Assembly: GCA_902626585.1 (NCBI GenBank)
Contig: CACOGA010000008.1
Coordinates: forward strand, 19,246 to 83,245
Source of the DNA: an uncultured Bacteroidota bacterium
Lineage (GTDB): Bacteria > Bacteroidota > Bacteroidia > Flavobacteriales > Flavobacteriaceae
Length of the DNA: 64,000 bases
Reading direction: 5' to 3'
Below the pieces are notes generated by a model that saw nothing but the letters and a program-made list of their open reading frames with translations, was not told the origin of the DNA and made no database searches. Positions 18,955 to 28,381 of the stretch are shown here, one piece after another. The first letter of the stretch is position 1, and each line of letters opens with the position of its first letter. A program made the position numbers and the translations under genes.

Positions 18955-19973
18955 TTGACTTAAGAAGTGATACCATAACAAAACCAAGTGATAAGATGCT
19001 TGATACTATGCTCCAGGCAAAAGTTGGAGACGATGTTTATGGTGAGGATCCAACTGTAAAAGAGTTAGAAGAAAAAATTGCAAATTTTTTTGCAATGGAC
19101 AGCGCAATGTTTTTCCCTTCTGGAACTATGGCTAATCAAACAGCTTTAAAAATTCATACAAGCCCTGGGGATCAGGTCATTGCTCACGAATATTCCCATG
19201 TTTATAATTATGAGGGTGGTGGAGCCTCTTTTAACAGTGGGGTTTCTTTCAAGCTTCTTAAAGGAGACAAAGGCATGTTTAATCCAGATGAATTAAAATA
19301 CGCTATTAATCCAAAGAATTTTTATCACGCACCATTAACAAAATTAGTGTCTTTAGAAAATACTACTAATAAAGGGGGTGGGCATTGTTGGGATGTTAAT
19401 CAATTTGAGAAAATAAAAAAAATATGTGATGAAAATGAGCTTGGATTGCATATGGATGGGGCCAGAGTATGGAATTCAATAGTTGCAAAAAACAACAACC
19501 CTGAGTTGTATGGAAATTATTTTGATACTATTTCTGTATGTTTAAGTAAAGGTCTGGGATGTCCAGTGGGTTCTATTCTTGTTGGTAAGAAAAAATTTAT
19601 TGATAAAGCACTGAGGATTAGAAAAATTTTAGGTGGAGGCATGAGACAAGTAGGTTACTTGGCAGCCGCAGGCCTGTATGCACTAGAAAACAATTTACAA
19701 AGATTGTCTGTTGATCATCAAAAAGCCAAAGAAATAGCATCAAGGTTTTCATCCAAAGATTGCATTAACAGTGTTAATGAAGTAGAAACAAATATTATAA
19801 TTTTGGAACTTAATGAATCTGTTGAAAAACAAAAAATCATTAATCATTTTTCTGAAAAAGAAATTATATTTGATTGGTATTCTATGGGTTTGAAAAAGAT
19901 TAGAATTGTCACCCATCTAAATTACAGTGATGAGGACCACAAACGTCTTTTACAGGTTGTCGATAACTTATAA
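18951..19973 (+). CDS. ltaE: Low-specificity L-threonine aldolase
   Basis: PLP enzyme of the beta-eliminating lyase family that splits L-threonine or allo-threonine to glycine and acetaldehyde, 340 residues. The family N-terminus [12 protein letters not shown] is intact, with [14 protein letters not shown] near 30. The PLP lysine sits in [14 protein letters not shown] near 205, and the substrate-binding loop [18 protein letters not shown] follows. Coupled to the preceding protease gene by an ATGA overlap. A link to peptide use (protease product to glycine) is plausible but only inferred. Confidence 0.93.
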   Translation: MIDLRSDTITKPSDKMLDTMLQAKVGDDVYGEDPTVKELEEKIANFFAMDSAMFFPSGTMANQTALKIHTSPGDQVIAHEYSHVYNYEGGGASFNSGVSFKLLKGDKGMFNPDELKYAINPKNFYHAPLTKLVSLENTTNKGGGHCWDVNQFEKIKKICDENELGLHMDGARVWNSIVAKNNNPELYGNYFDTISVCLSKGLGCPVGSILVGKKKFIDKALRIRKILGGGMRQVGYLAAAGLYALENNLQRLSVDHQKAKEIASRFSSKDCINSVNEVETNIIILELNESVEKQKIINHFSEKEIIFDWYSMGLKKIRIVTHLNYSDEDHKRLLQVVDNL

Positions 19974-20004
19974 CTTATAATTTAAAATTCAGCTTAAAAA
20001 CGCT

Positions 20005-20012
20005 TATTTTTG
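20005..20012 (+). promoter_or_regulatory. Candidate -7 box for the capnine-type gene pair
   Basis: TATTTTTG matches TAnnTTTG and ends 26 bases before the ATG at 20039. No convincing TTG lies at the -33 distance, so support is partial. Confidence 0.35.
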
Positions 20013-20038
20013 TAGTTCTATATAGCTACAGTTTTTTG

Positions 20039-21082
20039 ATGAAAAAAAATAAAAATGTTTTTAATAATCTGTTGGAGCTAGTTGGAAATACTCCGTTGGT
20101 CAAAATCAAAAATTTGACCAAGGATTTTGAGGGTACTTTTCTTGCAAAGCTTGAATCAGCTAACCCTGGTCATTCCTCAAAGGACAGAATTGCTTTACAC
20201 ATAGTTGAAAATGCTGAAAAAAAGGGTATTCTAAAACCCGGTGATACGATTATTGAAACAACTTCAGGTAATACTGGATTCAGTCTAGCGATGGTTTCAT
20301 TAATAAAAGGCTACGATTGTATTTTAGCTGTGTCATCTAAATCATCAACTGATAAGATAGATATGTTAAAGGCAATGGGGGCTAAAGTATATGTGTGTCC
20401 AGCAAATGTTGCTGCTGATGACCCAAGGTCTTATTATGAGGTAGCTAAAAGGCTACACAAAGAAATCAAGGGATCAATTTATATCAATCAATACTTCAAT
20501 GATTTAAATTCTGATGCCCATTACTCATCAACAGGACCAGAGATATGGAAACAAACCGAAGGAAATATTACCCATTTAATAGTTTGTAGTGGTACAGGTG
20601 GTACAATTTCAGGGACTGCCAGGTATTTGAAGGAAAAAAACCCAAATGTTAAAGTTATTGGAGTTGATGCTTACGGTTCAGTTCTCAAAAAGTATCACGA
20701 AACCGGAGAATTTGACGAAAACGAAATTTATCCGTACCGAATTGAAGGCTTAGGGAAGAACCTTATACCTTCTGTAACAGATTTTGAAATAATTGATAAA
20801 TATGTGAAGGTTTCTGATGAGGATAGTGCTCACGCAGCGAGACAGCTTGTTAAATCTGAGGGTATTTTTGCTGGTTACACAAGTGGTGCGGCATTTCAGG
20901 CTGTAAGACAACTTAATGATGAAAAAGAATTTAAGAATTCTGACATGGTAGTTATGATTTTTCCCGATCATGGATCTAGATATTTAAGTAAAATATATAG
21001 TGATGATTGGATGGAAAATCAGGGTTTTTCGGATTCAAAACATGAAATTAATACTAACGATACACAATACATTATAAAATAA
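20039..21082 (+). CDS. PLP-dependent cysteine-synthase-family enzyme, probable cysteate synthase (CapA-like)
   Basis: Fold-type II PLP enzyme of 347 residues. The PLP lysine is in [10 protein letters not shown], the phosphate loop in [10 protein letters not shown] and [12 protein letters not shown], and SGAA near residue 280. It departs from housekeeping CysK at key places: NPGHSSKDR for NPAGSVKDR and ETTSGNTG for EPTSGNTG, suggesting a different substrate. It is followed with a 1-base overlap (TAATG) by an alpha-oxoamine synthase. That pairing is the arrangement described for capnine (sulfonolipid) synthesis, where the first enzyme makes L-cysteate from O-phosphoserine and sulfite. Start ATG 20039; a TTG precedes it. 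Plain cysteine synthase remains possible. Confidence 0.75.
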   Translation: MKKNKNVFNNLLELVGNTPLVKIKNLTKDFEGTFLAKLESANPGHSSKDRIALHIVENAEKKGILKPGDTIIETTSGNTGFSLAMVSLIKGYDCILAVSSKSSTDKIDMLKAMGAKVYVCPANVAADDPRSYYEVAKRLHKEIKGSIYINQYFNDLNSDAHYSSTGPEIWKQTEGNITHLIVCSGTGGTISGTARYLKEKNPNVKVIGVDAYGSVLKKYHETGEFDENEIYPYRIEGLGKNLIPSVTDFEIIDKYVKVSDEDSAHAARQLVKSEGIFAGYTSGAAFQAVRQLNDEKEFKNSDMVVMIFPDHGSRYLSKIYSDDWMENQGFSDSKHEINTNDTQYIIK

Positions 21083-22326
21083 TGAGAGATTTATTTGACA
21101 GAATGCGACAGGACAAGGGACCATTGGGGAAATGGGCTGAAATCGCTGAAGGATATTTTGCTTTTCCTAAACTAGAGGGCCCAATTTCAAACAGAATGAA
21201 TTTTAAAGGTAAGGAAGTTATCACCTGGAGTGTTAATGATTACTTGGGTTTAGCCAATGATCCTGAGGTTAGAAAAGTTGACGCTGATGCTGCTGCAAAG
21301 TATGGTTCTGCTTACCCAATGGGTGCTAGATTAATGTCTGGTCATACTGATTTACATGAAAAGCTTCAAAATCAACTAGCCGAATTTGTTAGTAAAGAGG
21401 CTGCATATGTACTAAATTTTGGATATCAGGGAATATTATCAACAATTGATTCTTTGGTAAGTAAAAATGACGTAATCGTTTACGATATTGATTCTCATGC
21501 ATGTATTATAGACGGTGTTAGACTTCATTTAGGAAAGAGGTTTACCTATCAACACAATGATATGGAAAGTCTTGAAAAAAATTTAAAAAGAGCAACTAAA
21601 ATTGCTGAGGAAACCAATGGGGGAATTTTGGTTATCTCCGAAGGGGTTTTTGGGATGAGAGGTGAACAAGGCAGATTAAAGGATATAGTTGAGCTCAAGA
21701 AAAAATTTAAATTTAGATTGCTTGTTGATGACGCTCACGGATTTGGTACTCTTGGTAAAACCGGTGCCGGAGCAGGTGAGGAGCAAGGAGTTCAAGATGA
21801 AATTGATGTTTATTTTGCTACGTTTGCAAAATCACTAGCCAGTACAGGTGCGTTTATTGCATCGGATAAGGAAATCATAGATTTTTTAAAATATAATATG
21901 CGGTCCCAAGTATTTGCAAAATCTTTACAAATGCAATTAGTTGAAGGTATTTTAAAAAGATTAGAGATGCTAAGGACAAGACCAGAATTCAAACAGAAGC
22001 TTTGGGATAATGTTAATAAGCTACAATCTGGATTAAAAGAAAGGGGTTTTGATATTGGCACAACACAAAGTTGCGTGACTCCAGTTTATTTAAAAGGTTC
22101 AGTTCCTGAAGCTATGGCATTGGTAAAAGATTTAAGAGAGAATCATAAAATATTTTGCTCAATAGTTGTATATCCAGTGATTCCTAAGGGATTGATATTA
22201 TTAAGGCTTATTCCGACTGCTTCACACAACTTTGATGATATTGAGGAAACCTTGGAGGCTTTTTCTTCCATTAGGGAAAGATTAGTTACAGGGGTTTACA
22301 AAAAACTTTCTGAAAGCCTCGGTTAA
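21082..22326 (+). CDS. Alpha-oxoamine synthase, probable cysteate fatty-acyltransferase (CapB/SulA-like; SPT/KBL family)
   Basis: PLP enzyme of 414 residues in the family of serine palmitoyltransferase, KBL and AONS. Seen: GSAYPMGARLMSGHTDLHEKLE-type substrate loop near 73-95, DDAHGFGTLGKTGAG near 215 (Asp binding the PLP ring) and the PLP lysine in FAKSLASTGAF near 250. Family chemistry is decarboxylative condensation of an amino acid with an acyl thioester. Next to a cysteate-synthase-like gene it most likely joins cysteate to a fatty acyl group to form 3-keto-capnine; serine or glycine as substrate cannot be excluded. Convergent with a GNAT-like gene sharing 4 stop bases. Confidence 0.8.
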   Translation: MRDLFDRMRQDKGPLGKWAEIAEGYFAFPKLEGPISNRMNFKGKEVITWSVNDYLGLANDPEVRKVDADAAAKYGSAYPMGARLMSGHTDLHEKLQNQLAEFVSKEAAYVLNFGYQGILSTIDSLVSKNDVIVYDIDSHACIIDGVRLHLGKRFTYQHNDMESLEKNLKRATKIAEETNGGILVISEGVFGMRGEQGRLKDIVELKKKFKFRLLVDDAHGFGTLGKTGAGAGEEQGVQDEIDVYFATFAKSLASTGAFIASDKEIIDFLKYNMRSQVFAKSLQMQLVEGILKRLEMLRTRPEFKQKLWDNVNKLQSGLKERGFDIGTTQSCVTPVYLKGSVPEAMALVKDLRENHKIFCSIVVYPVIPKGLILLRLIPTASHNFDDIEETLEAFSSIRERLVTGVYKKLSESLG

Positions 22327-23444
22327 TTAAAATCAAGCCTGTAGGTTGATCTGGTTTTGATTAGTTTAGGGTTGAAGTTCTTCCAGATTTTGTCAATTGA
22401 AAGATTATCTGTTAACTCAGGAGTTCGTCTGCAAACTTGTATGCCTTTCCCTTTGAGTGTTTGAATAAAAGAATTAAATATAATCGCAGTAACACCTAGC
22501 TTCTGATAATTTGGATCAATACCAATAAGGTACAATGTTACATCTTTATTAAATTTCTTTGCCCAAAGTAGATTTAAAAATCCAAATGGAAATAATTTCC
22601 CATTCATTTTTTGCAGCGCTTTTGCAAAAGAGGGCATTATAATGGCAAAAGCAACAATTTCTTTATTTTCATTTTCAACAAACTTTATATACTCTGGGTT
22701 TATAAACTTTATGTATTTTTCTTTCATGAATTCTTTTTGCTCTTGATTGATTTTAACAAACGAAGATAGTTTAGCATAAGACCTGTTAAACAGGTCAAAC
22801 ATGTCATTTGTTCTTTTCATTACCTCCTTGGTAGAAGTAAAATTGATTTCATTTAATTTATTTCTGGTTTTTACTATCCTACTCATTTTTTCATAGTAAG
22901 CTGTGTCTATATCCTTAAACATAAATGTTTTTTCATGAAAGTTTTTTTCTGTTAATAATCCAAACTTTTCATAATGATTTACGTAATAACTGTGATTATA
23001 TGCAGTTATCATGGTACCAATTATCTCAAATCCACTAGTAAGTACACCAACTTTATCTAAGTTGCTAAAGCCCATTGGACCCTCCATGTATTTAAGTTTA
23101 TTATTATTGCCACATTCTACAACTTTATCTAATAGTAGTTTACTTACTTCAAAATCATCTATAAAATCAAACCAACCAAATCTTATCTTACTGTTTTTTT
23201 GTTCGTTTACTTCATACCAATTAATAATAATCGCTATCCTTCCAACAATTTCATTATTTTTTGAAGCGATGTATAATTCAACATCAGCATTTTTAAGATT
23301 GGGATTAAGATCTTTGTTGAAATTATTGATTTCTTGTTCAATGATAGGGGGGACCCAATATTTCGAGCCTTTATATAGTTTAAATGGAAACATAACAAAT
23401 TCTCGTAACTCTGAGTTGTTAGAAACCTTTATAATATCAATCAT
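22323..23444 (-). CDS. GNAT-like acyltransferase next to the sulfonolipid pair
   Basis: Cytosolic protein of 373 residues with a GNAT-like fold: an N-terminal half with VGRIAIIINWYEVNE and FGWFDFIDDFEVSKLLLD, and a C-terminal half ending in a conserved R-S-T-Y-R-L motif. The core segments LYLIGIDPNYQKLGVTAIIF (about 308-327) and GPMGFSNLDKVGVL resemble a cofactor-binding motif and an adjacent loop. It is convergent with the CapB-like gene, and its own start overlaps the upstream outer-membrane-protein gene by 4 bases. Bacterial ceramide synthases are GNAT-like and sit with serine palmitoyltransferase, so an N-acyl transfer to capnine is an attractive guess, not shown. Confidence 0.6.
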   Translation of the reverse strand: MIDIIKVSNNSELREFVMFPFKLYKGSKYWVPPIIEQEINNFNKDLNPNLKNADVELYIASKNNEIVGRIAIIINWYEVNEQKNSKIRFGWFDFIDDFEVSKLLLDKVVECGNNNKLKYMEGPMGFSNLDKVGVLTSGFEIIGTMITAYNHSYYVNHYEKFGLLTEKNFHEKTFMFKDIDTAYYEKMSRIVKTRNKLNEINFTSTKEVMKRTNDMFDLFNRSYAKLSSFVKINQEQKEFMKEKYIKFINPEYIKFVENENKEIVAFAIIMPSFAKALQKMNGKLFPFGFLNLLWAKKFNKDVTLYLIGIDPNYQKLGVTAIIFNSFIQTLKGKGIQVCRRTPELTDNLSIDKIWKNFNPKLIKTRSTYRLDFN

Positions 23445-24313
23445 TTTATTGGATTTAAATTAAGTCTGTAGCTCAAGCCTAGGCCTATGTTAAATACTTG
23501 TGGAGTGTCTTTAAAGTTTACACTAATACCAGTATCAATTTGAAGATTTTCACTAAATAGATATGCGACTCCGAAACCCATTTTGTTTTCAGCATAAAAA
23601 TCACTCTTTATTCCATGGGTTTCAATAAATCCAATCATACTTTCACTAAAGGCATGGGTTAGTGAAATGATGTATTCGAAATCATTTTGTGACGAGCCAA
23701 TTCTTTCAAAGATTAAATTTGTTGTAATAACAGACCTGTATGTGATATTGCTTTGTGTAAAAATTGCTGCAGATGGATTGATGCCACTCACATTCGTATT
23801 AGTATATGGGTTATTTCTTGAATCTAAATTCATCCCAAGATAAGCTGAAATTGCAGGGATGAGATTTTTCCATTTAAATTTTTTATCAGCAAAAAAACTG
23901 TAAACGTTGGGTTTTTCAACTTGACCTTTTTTTGGATCATAAATAAGATACTTAGCTCCAATTTTAAATTTCTTAAAGTTTTTTCTGTTAAAATTATTTG
24001 AAGGTGAATATCTATTATCTGTAAACCTATCAGATTGATAAACTCCATCGATGATTAACTCTAGTTTTTCATACAAAAACCCATATCTTACTTTAAAGTC
24101 TGTCCCAAAGCCCTTCACTTTATAGTTTAACAATTGATGTTGCTCATTGGTATAAAAAAAACCATTTTCTAATTGGAGTATATTCTTACCTACAGAGAAA
24201 GCACCAGATGAGTTTCCTGGTCTGTTTGAATTAATTATTTCGGTGTACTGGGAGTAGCTGAAGTCAGTATTTAAAGTAAAAATAATAATAAAGGATACAA
24301 AAAATCTACTCAC
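23441..24313 (-). CDS. Outer-membrane beta-barrel protein (phenol MetA-like transporter family)
   Basis: Exported protein of 290 residues with signal peptide SRFFVSFIIIFTLNTDFSYS. Alternating beta strands end in an aromatic/hydrophobic barrel end (FNIGLGLSYRLNL). The start of the mature part, INSNRPGNSSGAFSVGKNILQLENG, matches the Bacteroidota proteins annotated as transporter or MetA-pathway-of-phenol-degradation type barrels. Start GTG at 24313, supported by a TATCTTTG box 16 bases upstream on the same strand. The GNAT-like gene overlaps its end by 4 bases, so both share a transcript. Cargo unknown. Confidence 0.7.
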   Translation of the reverse strand: MSRFFVSFIIIFTLNTDFSYSQYTEIINSNRPGNSSGAFSVGKNILQLENGFFYTNEQHQLLNYKVKGFGTDFKVRYGFLYEKLELIIDGVYQSDRFTDNRYSPSNNFNRKNFKKFKIGAKYLIYDPKKGQVEKPNVYSFFADKKFKWKNLIPAISAYLGMNLDSRNNPYTNTNVSGINPSAAIFTQSNITYRSVITTNLIFERIGSSQNDFEYIISLTHAFSESMIGFIETHGIKSDFYAENKMGFGVAYLFSENLQIDTGISVNFKDTPQVFNIGLGLSYRLNLNPIK

Positions 24314-24329
24314 AATAAAATCTATTATA

Positions 24330-24337
24330 CAAAGATA
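24330..24337 (-). promoter_or_regulatory. -7 box for the beta-barrel/GNAT operon
   Basis: On the minus strand TATCTTTG (24337-24330), matching TAnnTTTG, ends 16 bases before the GTG start at 24313. No clear -33 element. Confidence 0.4.
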
Positions 24338-24386
24338 AATCTAATAAATTAATAAGATATTAACTTTTTTTCAATTCTTATAATTG

Positions 24387-24394
24387 TAAATTTG
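24387..24394 (+). promoter_or_regulatory. -7 box for the DUF4834-YfhO-glycosyltransferase operon
   Basis: TAAATTTG matches TAnnTTTG and ends 16 bases before the ATG at 24411. The region where the -33 element is expected is T-rich without a TTG. Confidence 0.45.
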
Positions 24395-24410
24395 TGCCTA
24401 AACTAAAGAG

Positions 24411-24638
24411 ATGAAATTTATTTTTTTTCTTATTCTATTTTATTTTGGTTTTAGGCTGATTTCCAGATTAATTTATATGTATTTACTCACTAGAGTTTAT
24501 AAAAAAAATACAAACTATAGAAAGGCTGAGGATTTGAACAAAAAAGAAGGAGACGTTTCGATAGATAAAATGCCAAAAAAAAACAAATCCAAATCTAATA
24601 AACTTGGTGATTACGTGGATTATGAAGAAATTGACTAA
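24411..24638 (+). CDS. DUF4834 family small membrane protein
   Basis: A 75-residue protein with one N-terminal transmembrane helix (MKFIFFLILFYFGFRLISR) followed by a basic, then acidic tail. The end VSIDKMPKKNKSK then GDYVDYEEID is the conserved part of DUF4834, which occurs in Bacteroidota in front of a large YfhO-type membrane protein, as here. Its last 17 bases overlap the ATG of that gene. Function unknown. Confidence 0.82.
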   Translation: MKFIFFLILFYFGFRLISRLIYMYLLTRVYKKNTNYRKAEDLNKKEGDVSIDKMPKKNKSKSNKLGDYVDYEEID

Positions 24639-27003
24639 AACAGATATTTTTAAACATCTTTCTGTGATTATATTTTTTATAATTATATCACTACTATTTT
24701 TCTCTCCGCTATTAAAAGGTCAAAAGATTTTACAAAATGATATTGTTCAATATAATGGAATGGCAAAGGAGCTTATAGATTTTAGGGATAAAAATAATGA
24801 AGAGACATACTGGATTAATAATGCATTTTCAGGCATGCCTACTTACCAATTAGGGGCAAAATATCCCCACAATTATATTAAACAATTAGACTTATTAGTT
24901 AGATTTCTTCCACGCCCCGCAGATTATCTTTTTTTATATTTTTTGGGCTTTTATTTTTTAATGCTGAGTCTTAAAGTTGAATATAGACTAGCTGTTTTAG
25001 GTGCTTTATCGTTTGGTCTATCTACTTATTTAATTATAATAATCGGAGCTGGTCATAATGCAAAAGCGCATGCAATTTCTTACATGCCGTTTGTTCTAGG
25101 ATCAATAATTTATGTTGTGAGGAAGAAGTATTTGCTTGGGTTTTTTCTGACAACAATCTTTTTAGGATTACAATTTACATCAAATCATTTCCAAATGACC
25201 TATTATTTGATGTTTATAGTCATTATTATGGCTATATGGTTCACAATCAACTGTATTAAAGAAAAAGACTTTAATCATCTAAAAAGAACAGTTTTTAGCT
25301 TGTTTTCAGCCTTAATTTTTTCTTTATTATTGAATTCTTCAAATCTTCTCGCTACAATTGAGTATTCTGGCGAGTCCACCAGGGGTGATGCATCATCTTT
25401 AACAATTAATCCTGATGGCTCTAAAAAACTAGATGATACTGTTGGTTTAAATCGTGAATATATTACTCAGTGGAGTTATGGTATTTTTGAAAGTTTGAAT
25501 TTGTTTATACCAAAAATCATGGGTGGAGGATCTTCTGAGAATTTAGATCAAGAATCTTCATTTTATAGTCTTTTAAGGAGCAAAGGATACAGTCCAATAG
25601 AATCAAGCCAAATTATCAAAAATAGCCCAACGTACTGGGGTGATCAACCCTTTGTTGAGGCTCCTGCATATCTAGGTGTGGTTGTATTCTTTTTATTTGT
25701 TTTTTCGTTATTTATATATAGAGGAAAGCATAGAGGTTGGTTATTGGCATCCATAATTCTTTCTCTACTATTATCATTTGGAAAAAACTTTAGTTTTCTT
25801 ACGGATTTATTTATCGATTACTTTCCAATTTATAATAAATTTAGAGCTGTTTCGTCAATCCAGGTAATTCTTGAGTTATGTATTCCAATATTTGCAATTT
25901 TAGGTATGTCTAAACTAATTAGTCAAGATGTTGATTTTAAGCTGAAATTAAAGGCATTGAACTACACTGTAATTTTATTCATTTCAATTTTAATGTCTTT
26001 ATTTTTATTTAAAGATTATTTTTCATACACAGGTGTTTCCGATCAGCTCATGGATCAGAGTGTAGTCGAAGCTTTGATTTTAGACAGAAAAAATATTTTT
26101 ATCAATCAACTACAAAGTACTTTCTTTTATATTTTAATCTCTTATTTAATTATTTTATTCTACCTGAAATCTAAACTGAGTAAGCAACTGCTAATTATTT
26201 CTTTTTGCGTTATTATTTGTTACGATCTTATTTCATTTTCAAAAAATTATGTAAATGATGAAAATTTTGTTGATCCAGTTTTTGTTGAAAATCCATATCG
26301 TACAGATGATGTTTATCAAACTTTAGCTAAAGATGATTCAGATTTCAGAATTCTTGATTTGACAGATAATACAACCAAGCCAAACTATTTTTTTAATTCA
26401 ATTAATGGATATCATGCTGCAAAACTTGGAAGGTATAATGACTTAATGGAGTTTTATTTAAATAAGAGTCATTTAAATACACTCAGCATGCTTAACACCA
26501 AGTATATAATTTTTGAGCAGGAGGGGATAAAAGAAATATATCAAAATGATTTTACATCTGGAAGTGCTTGGTTTGTGAAGCAAAATATTAATGTTAAAAA
26601 TGATGATCAGGAAATAAAAATCCTTGATTCATTAAATTTTAAGGACGTTTCCATTTCTCAGTCACTTTCCGATAAAACTTATCAAAATATTAACTCAAGT
26701 GTTGTTCTTTCAGAAAAAGGTTCAAACTTCATAAAGTATAATGTTTCTACTGATGATAAAAGCCTTTTAATATTTTCTGAAATTTTCTACCCAAAAGGTT
26801 GGAAGTCATACATTAATGGAAAAGAAACACCAAATCATAGATTTAACTATGTTCTAAGGGGTTTAGAGGTGCCTAGAGGAGTTCATGAAATTGAATTTAT
26901 ATTTGACCCTGATGTTGTAAAGTTAAGTTCTAAAATAAGCTTATTCAGCAGTCTTGGATTTATAATGTTAATTTTTATATTAATTCTTATAAGAAAAAAT
27001 TGA
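24622..27003 (+). CDS. YfhO family integral membrane protein
   Basis: Large polytopic membrane protein of 793 residues, with roughly a dozen hydrophobic helices in the first two thirds and a soluble C-terminal part ending in one more helix (ISLFSSLGFIMLIFILILI). YfhO proteins resemble membrane glycosyltransferases of the GT-C type; an early lumenal loop with acidic residues (LQNDIVQYNG, near residue 38) fits this. The C-terminal region SEIFYPKGWKSYINGKE is the usual YfhO hallmark. The ATG at 24622 is chosen over an upstream TTG. A glycosyltransferase overlaps its end, suggesting a joint role in surface glycan assembly. Confidence 0.87.
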   Translation: MKKLTKTDIFKHLSVIIFFIIISLLFFSPLLKGQKILQNDIVQYNGMAKELIDFRDKNNEETYWINNAFSGMPTYQLGAKYPHNYIKQLDLLVRFLPRPADYLFLYFLGFYFLMLSLKVEYRLAVLGALSFGLSTYLIIIIGAGHNAKAHAISYMPFVLGSIIYVVRKKYLLGFFLTTIFLGLQFTSNHFQMTYYLMFIVIIMAIWFTINCIKEKDFNHLKRTVFSLFSALIFSLLLNSSNLLATIEYSGESTRGDASSLTINPDGSKKLDDTVGLNREYITQWSYGIFESLNLFIPKIMGGGSSENLDQESSFYSLLRSKGYSPIESSQIIKNSPTYWGDQPFVEAPAYLGVVVFFLFVFSLFIYRGKHRGWLLASIILSLLLSFGKNFSFLTDLFIDYFPIYNKFRAVSSIQVILELCIPIFAILGMSKLISQDVDFKLKLKALNYTVILFISILMSLFLFKDYFSYTGVSDQLMDQSVVEALILDRKNIFINQLQSTFFYILISYLIILFYLKSKLSKQLLIISFCVIICYDLISFSKNYVNDENFVDPVFVENPYRTDDVYQTLAKDDSDFRILDLTDNTTKPNYFFNSINGYHAAKLGRYNDLMEFYLNKSHLNTLSMLNTKYIIFEQEGIKEIYQNDFTSGSAWFVKQNINVKNDDQEIKILDSLNFKDVSISQSLSDKTYQNINSSVVLSEKGSNFIKYNVSTDDKSLLIFSEIFYPKGWKSYINGKETPNHRFNYVLRGLEVPRGVHEIEFIFDPDVVKLSSKISLFSSLGFIMLIFILILIRKN

Positions 27004-28298
27004 AAAAGAGGATACTGATAATTTCTTATTATTGGCCACCGGCTGGGGGTCCAGGTGTACAGCGTTGGTTAAAATTTGTAAAATATTTACCAGAGTTTAA
27101 TATTTATCCAGTATTATTTGTTCCAGAAAATGCAAATTACCCTATCTATGACAAATCTTTGAATAATGAGGTTAGTCAAGATTGTGAGATTGTTAAATTT
27201 CCAATATTTGAGATTTCTAATTTTTTTCCAAATCTTAGCTCTTTGAATAGTATTAGGTCTGGTAACGTATCAAAAAATAAAAATCAATCATTATTACAAA
27301 AGTTTATTTTTTTTCTAAGAGGTAATTTATTTATCCCTGATATGAAAGTTTTTTGGAAAAGAAATTCTGTAAAATTTTTAGAGAATTATTTATCAGAAAA
27401 TAGAATCGATACAATTATTACTACAGGCCCTCCTCACAGTCTACATTTGATTGGATACGAACTTAAGAGAAAACTAAATATTAAATGGATTTCAGATTTT
27501 AGAGATCCTTGGCTACATTTAAATTACTTAAATAGATTTCATCTCTTGCCTTTTGTCAAAGAATCTCACCGAAAACTACGTGATAAAGTACTATGTAATT
27601 CGGATGCTGTGATAGTAACATCAAATAGGCTAAAAAATTTGTATTCTGAAATCAATCAAAATGTATATGAGATAACAAATGGATATGATTACAAATTGCA
27701 AGATGTGAAATTAGATGAAAAGTTTTCAATTTCTCACATTGGTTCTCTGTACGACGAAAGAAACCCAGATTTTCTGTGGGATATAATTGATGAGTTATCG
27801 AAAGATATTGATGGATTCAAAAAAGACTTACAAATCAACTTAATCGGAAACAATAGTAAAAAAATAAAAAAACAACTAAGCTCAAGAGAATTTAATGAAT
27901 GTATTAAATTTCATGATTATTTGGAACACAAAAAGTCAATCAAACTTATGTCTTCAAGTCAAGTTCTACTAATATTGGAAGTTGATGATGATGGTTCCTC
28001 ATATGCTATTCCTGCAAAACTATTTGATTATTTAAATTCAAACAGACCCATCGTTTCGATTGGACCAGAAAAATCAGATGTAAAAGATATTTTATCGAAA
28101 ACATCCTCTGGAAAGTTTTTTAACTATAAAGATTATAACTCATTGAAATTTCATCTAGAAAAATTATATGAAAATTACAAACACAATTTAAGCGATAAAA
28201 ACAACAGAAAAAATATTGAAATTTATCATAGAAAAAATTTGACCTCAAGATTAGTGGGGGTGATTAGTAAAGTTGCAAAAAAAAGTAAAGCCCTGTAA
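27000..28298 (+). CDS. Glycosyltransferase (GT4-like)
   Basis: Cytosolic glycosyltransferase of 432 residues with a two-domain GT-B layout. The N-terminal ISYYWPPAGGPGVQRWLKF has the glycine-rich acceptor-side loop, and DFRDPWLHLNYL near 160 is typical of this Bacteroidota group. The C-terminal half has VTSNRLKNLY, HIGSLYDERNPDFL and the donor-site region IPAKLFDYLNSNRPIVSIG near 335-355. The start is TTG at 27000, which overlaps the TGA of the YfhO gene, so translation is coupled. Sugar and acceptor unknown. Its last bases form part of the uvrA terminator on the other strand. Confidence 0.85.
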   Translation: MKKRILIISYYWPPAGGPGVQRWLKFVKYLPEFNIYPVLFVPENANYPIYDKSLNNEVSQDCEIVKFPIFEISNFFPNLSSLNSIRSGNVSKNKNQSLLQKFIFFLRGNLFIPDMKVFWKRNSVKFLENYLSENRIDTIITTGPPHSLHLIGYELKRKLNIKWISDFRDPWLHLNYLNRFHLLPFVKESHRKLRDKVLCNSDAVIVTSNRLKNLYSEINQNVYEITNGYDYKLQDVKLDEKFSISHIGSLYDERNPDFLWDIIDELSKDIDGFKKDLQINLIGNNSKKIKKQLSSREFNECIKFHDYLEHKKSIKLMSSSQVLLILEVDDDGSSYAIPAKLFDYLNSNRPIVSIGPEKSDVKDILSKTSSGKFFNYKDYNSLKFHLEKLYENYKHNLSDKNNRKNIEIYHRKNLTSRLVGVISKVAKKSKAL

Positions 28299-28319
28299 TA
28301 TAGGAAAGATACAGGGCTT
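28279..28319 (-). terminator. Intrinsic terminator of uvrA, embedded in the end of the opposing gene
   Basis: A perfect 10-base stem (AAGCCCTGTA at 28288-28297, TACAGGGCTT at 28310-28319) with a 12-base loop. Read on the minus strand it is followed by AC and a run of T (28286-28279), so it ends transcripts coming from uvrA. On the plus strand no T run follows. The stem covers the stop of the glycosyltransferase gene. Confidence 0.8.
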
Positions 28320-28381
28320 AAACTAACTATTCAATAAATTAAACTAACCAATTCTATTAAAACAAACGGCGTGCCAAACTT

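Noticed and set aside
28288..28319. Hairpin as terminator of the glycosyltransferase on the plus strand
   Set aside because: No T run follows on the plus strand; the T run is on the minus-strand side.
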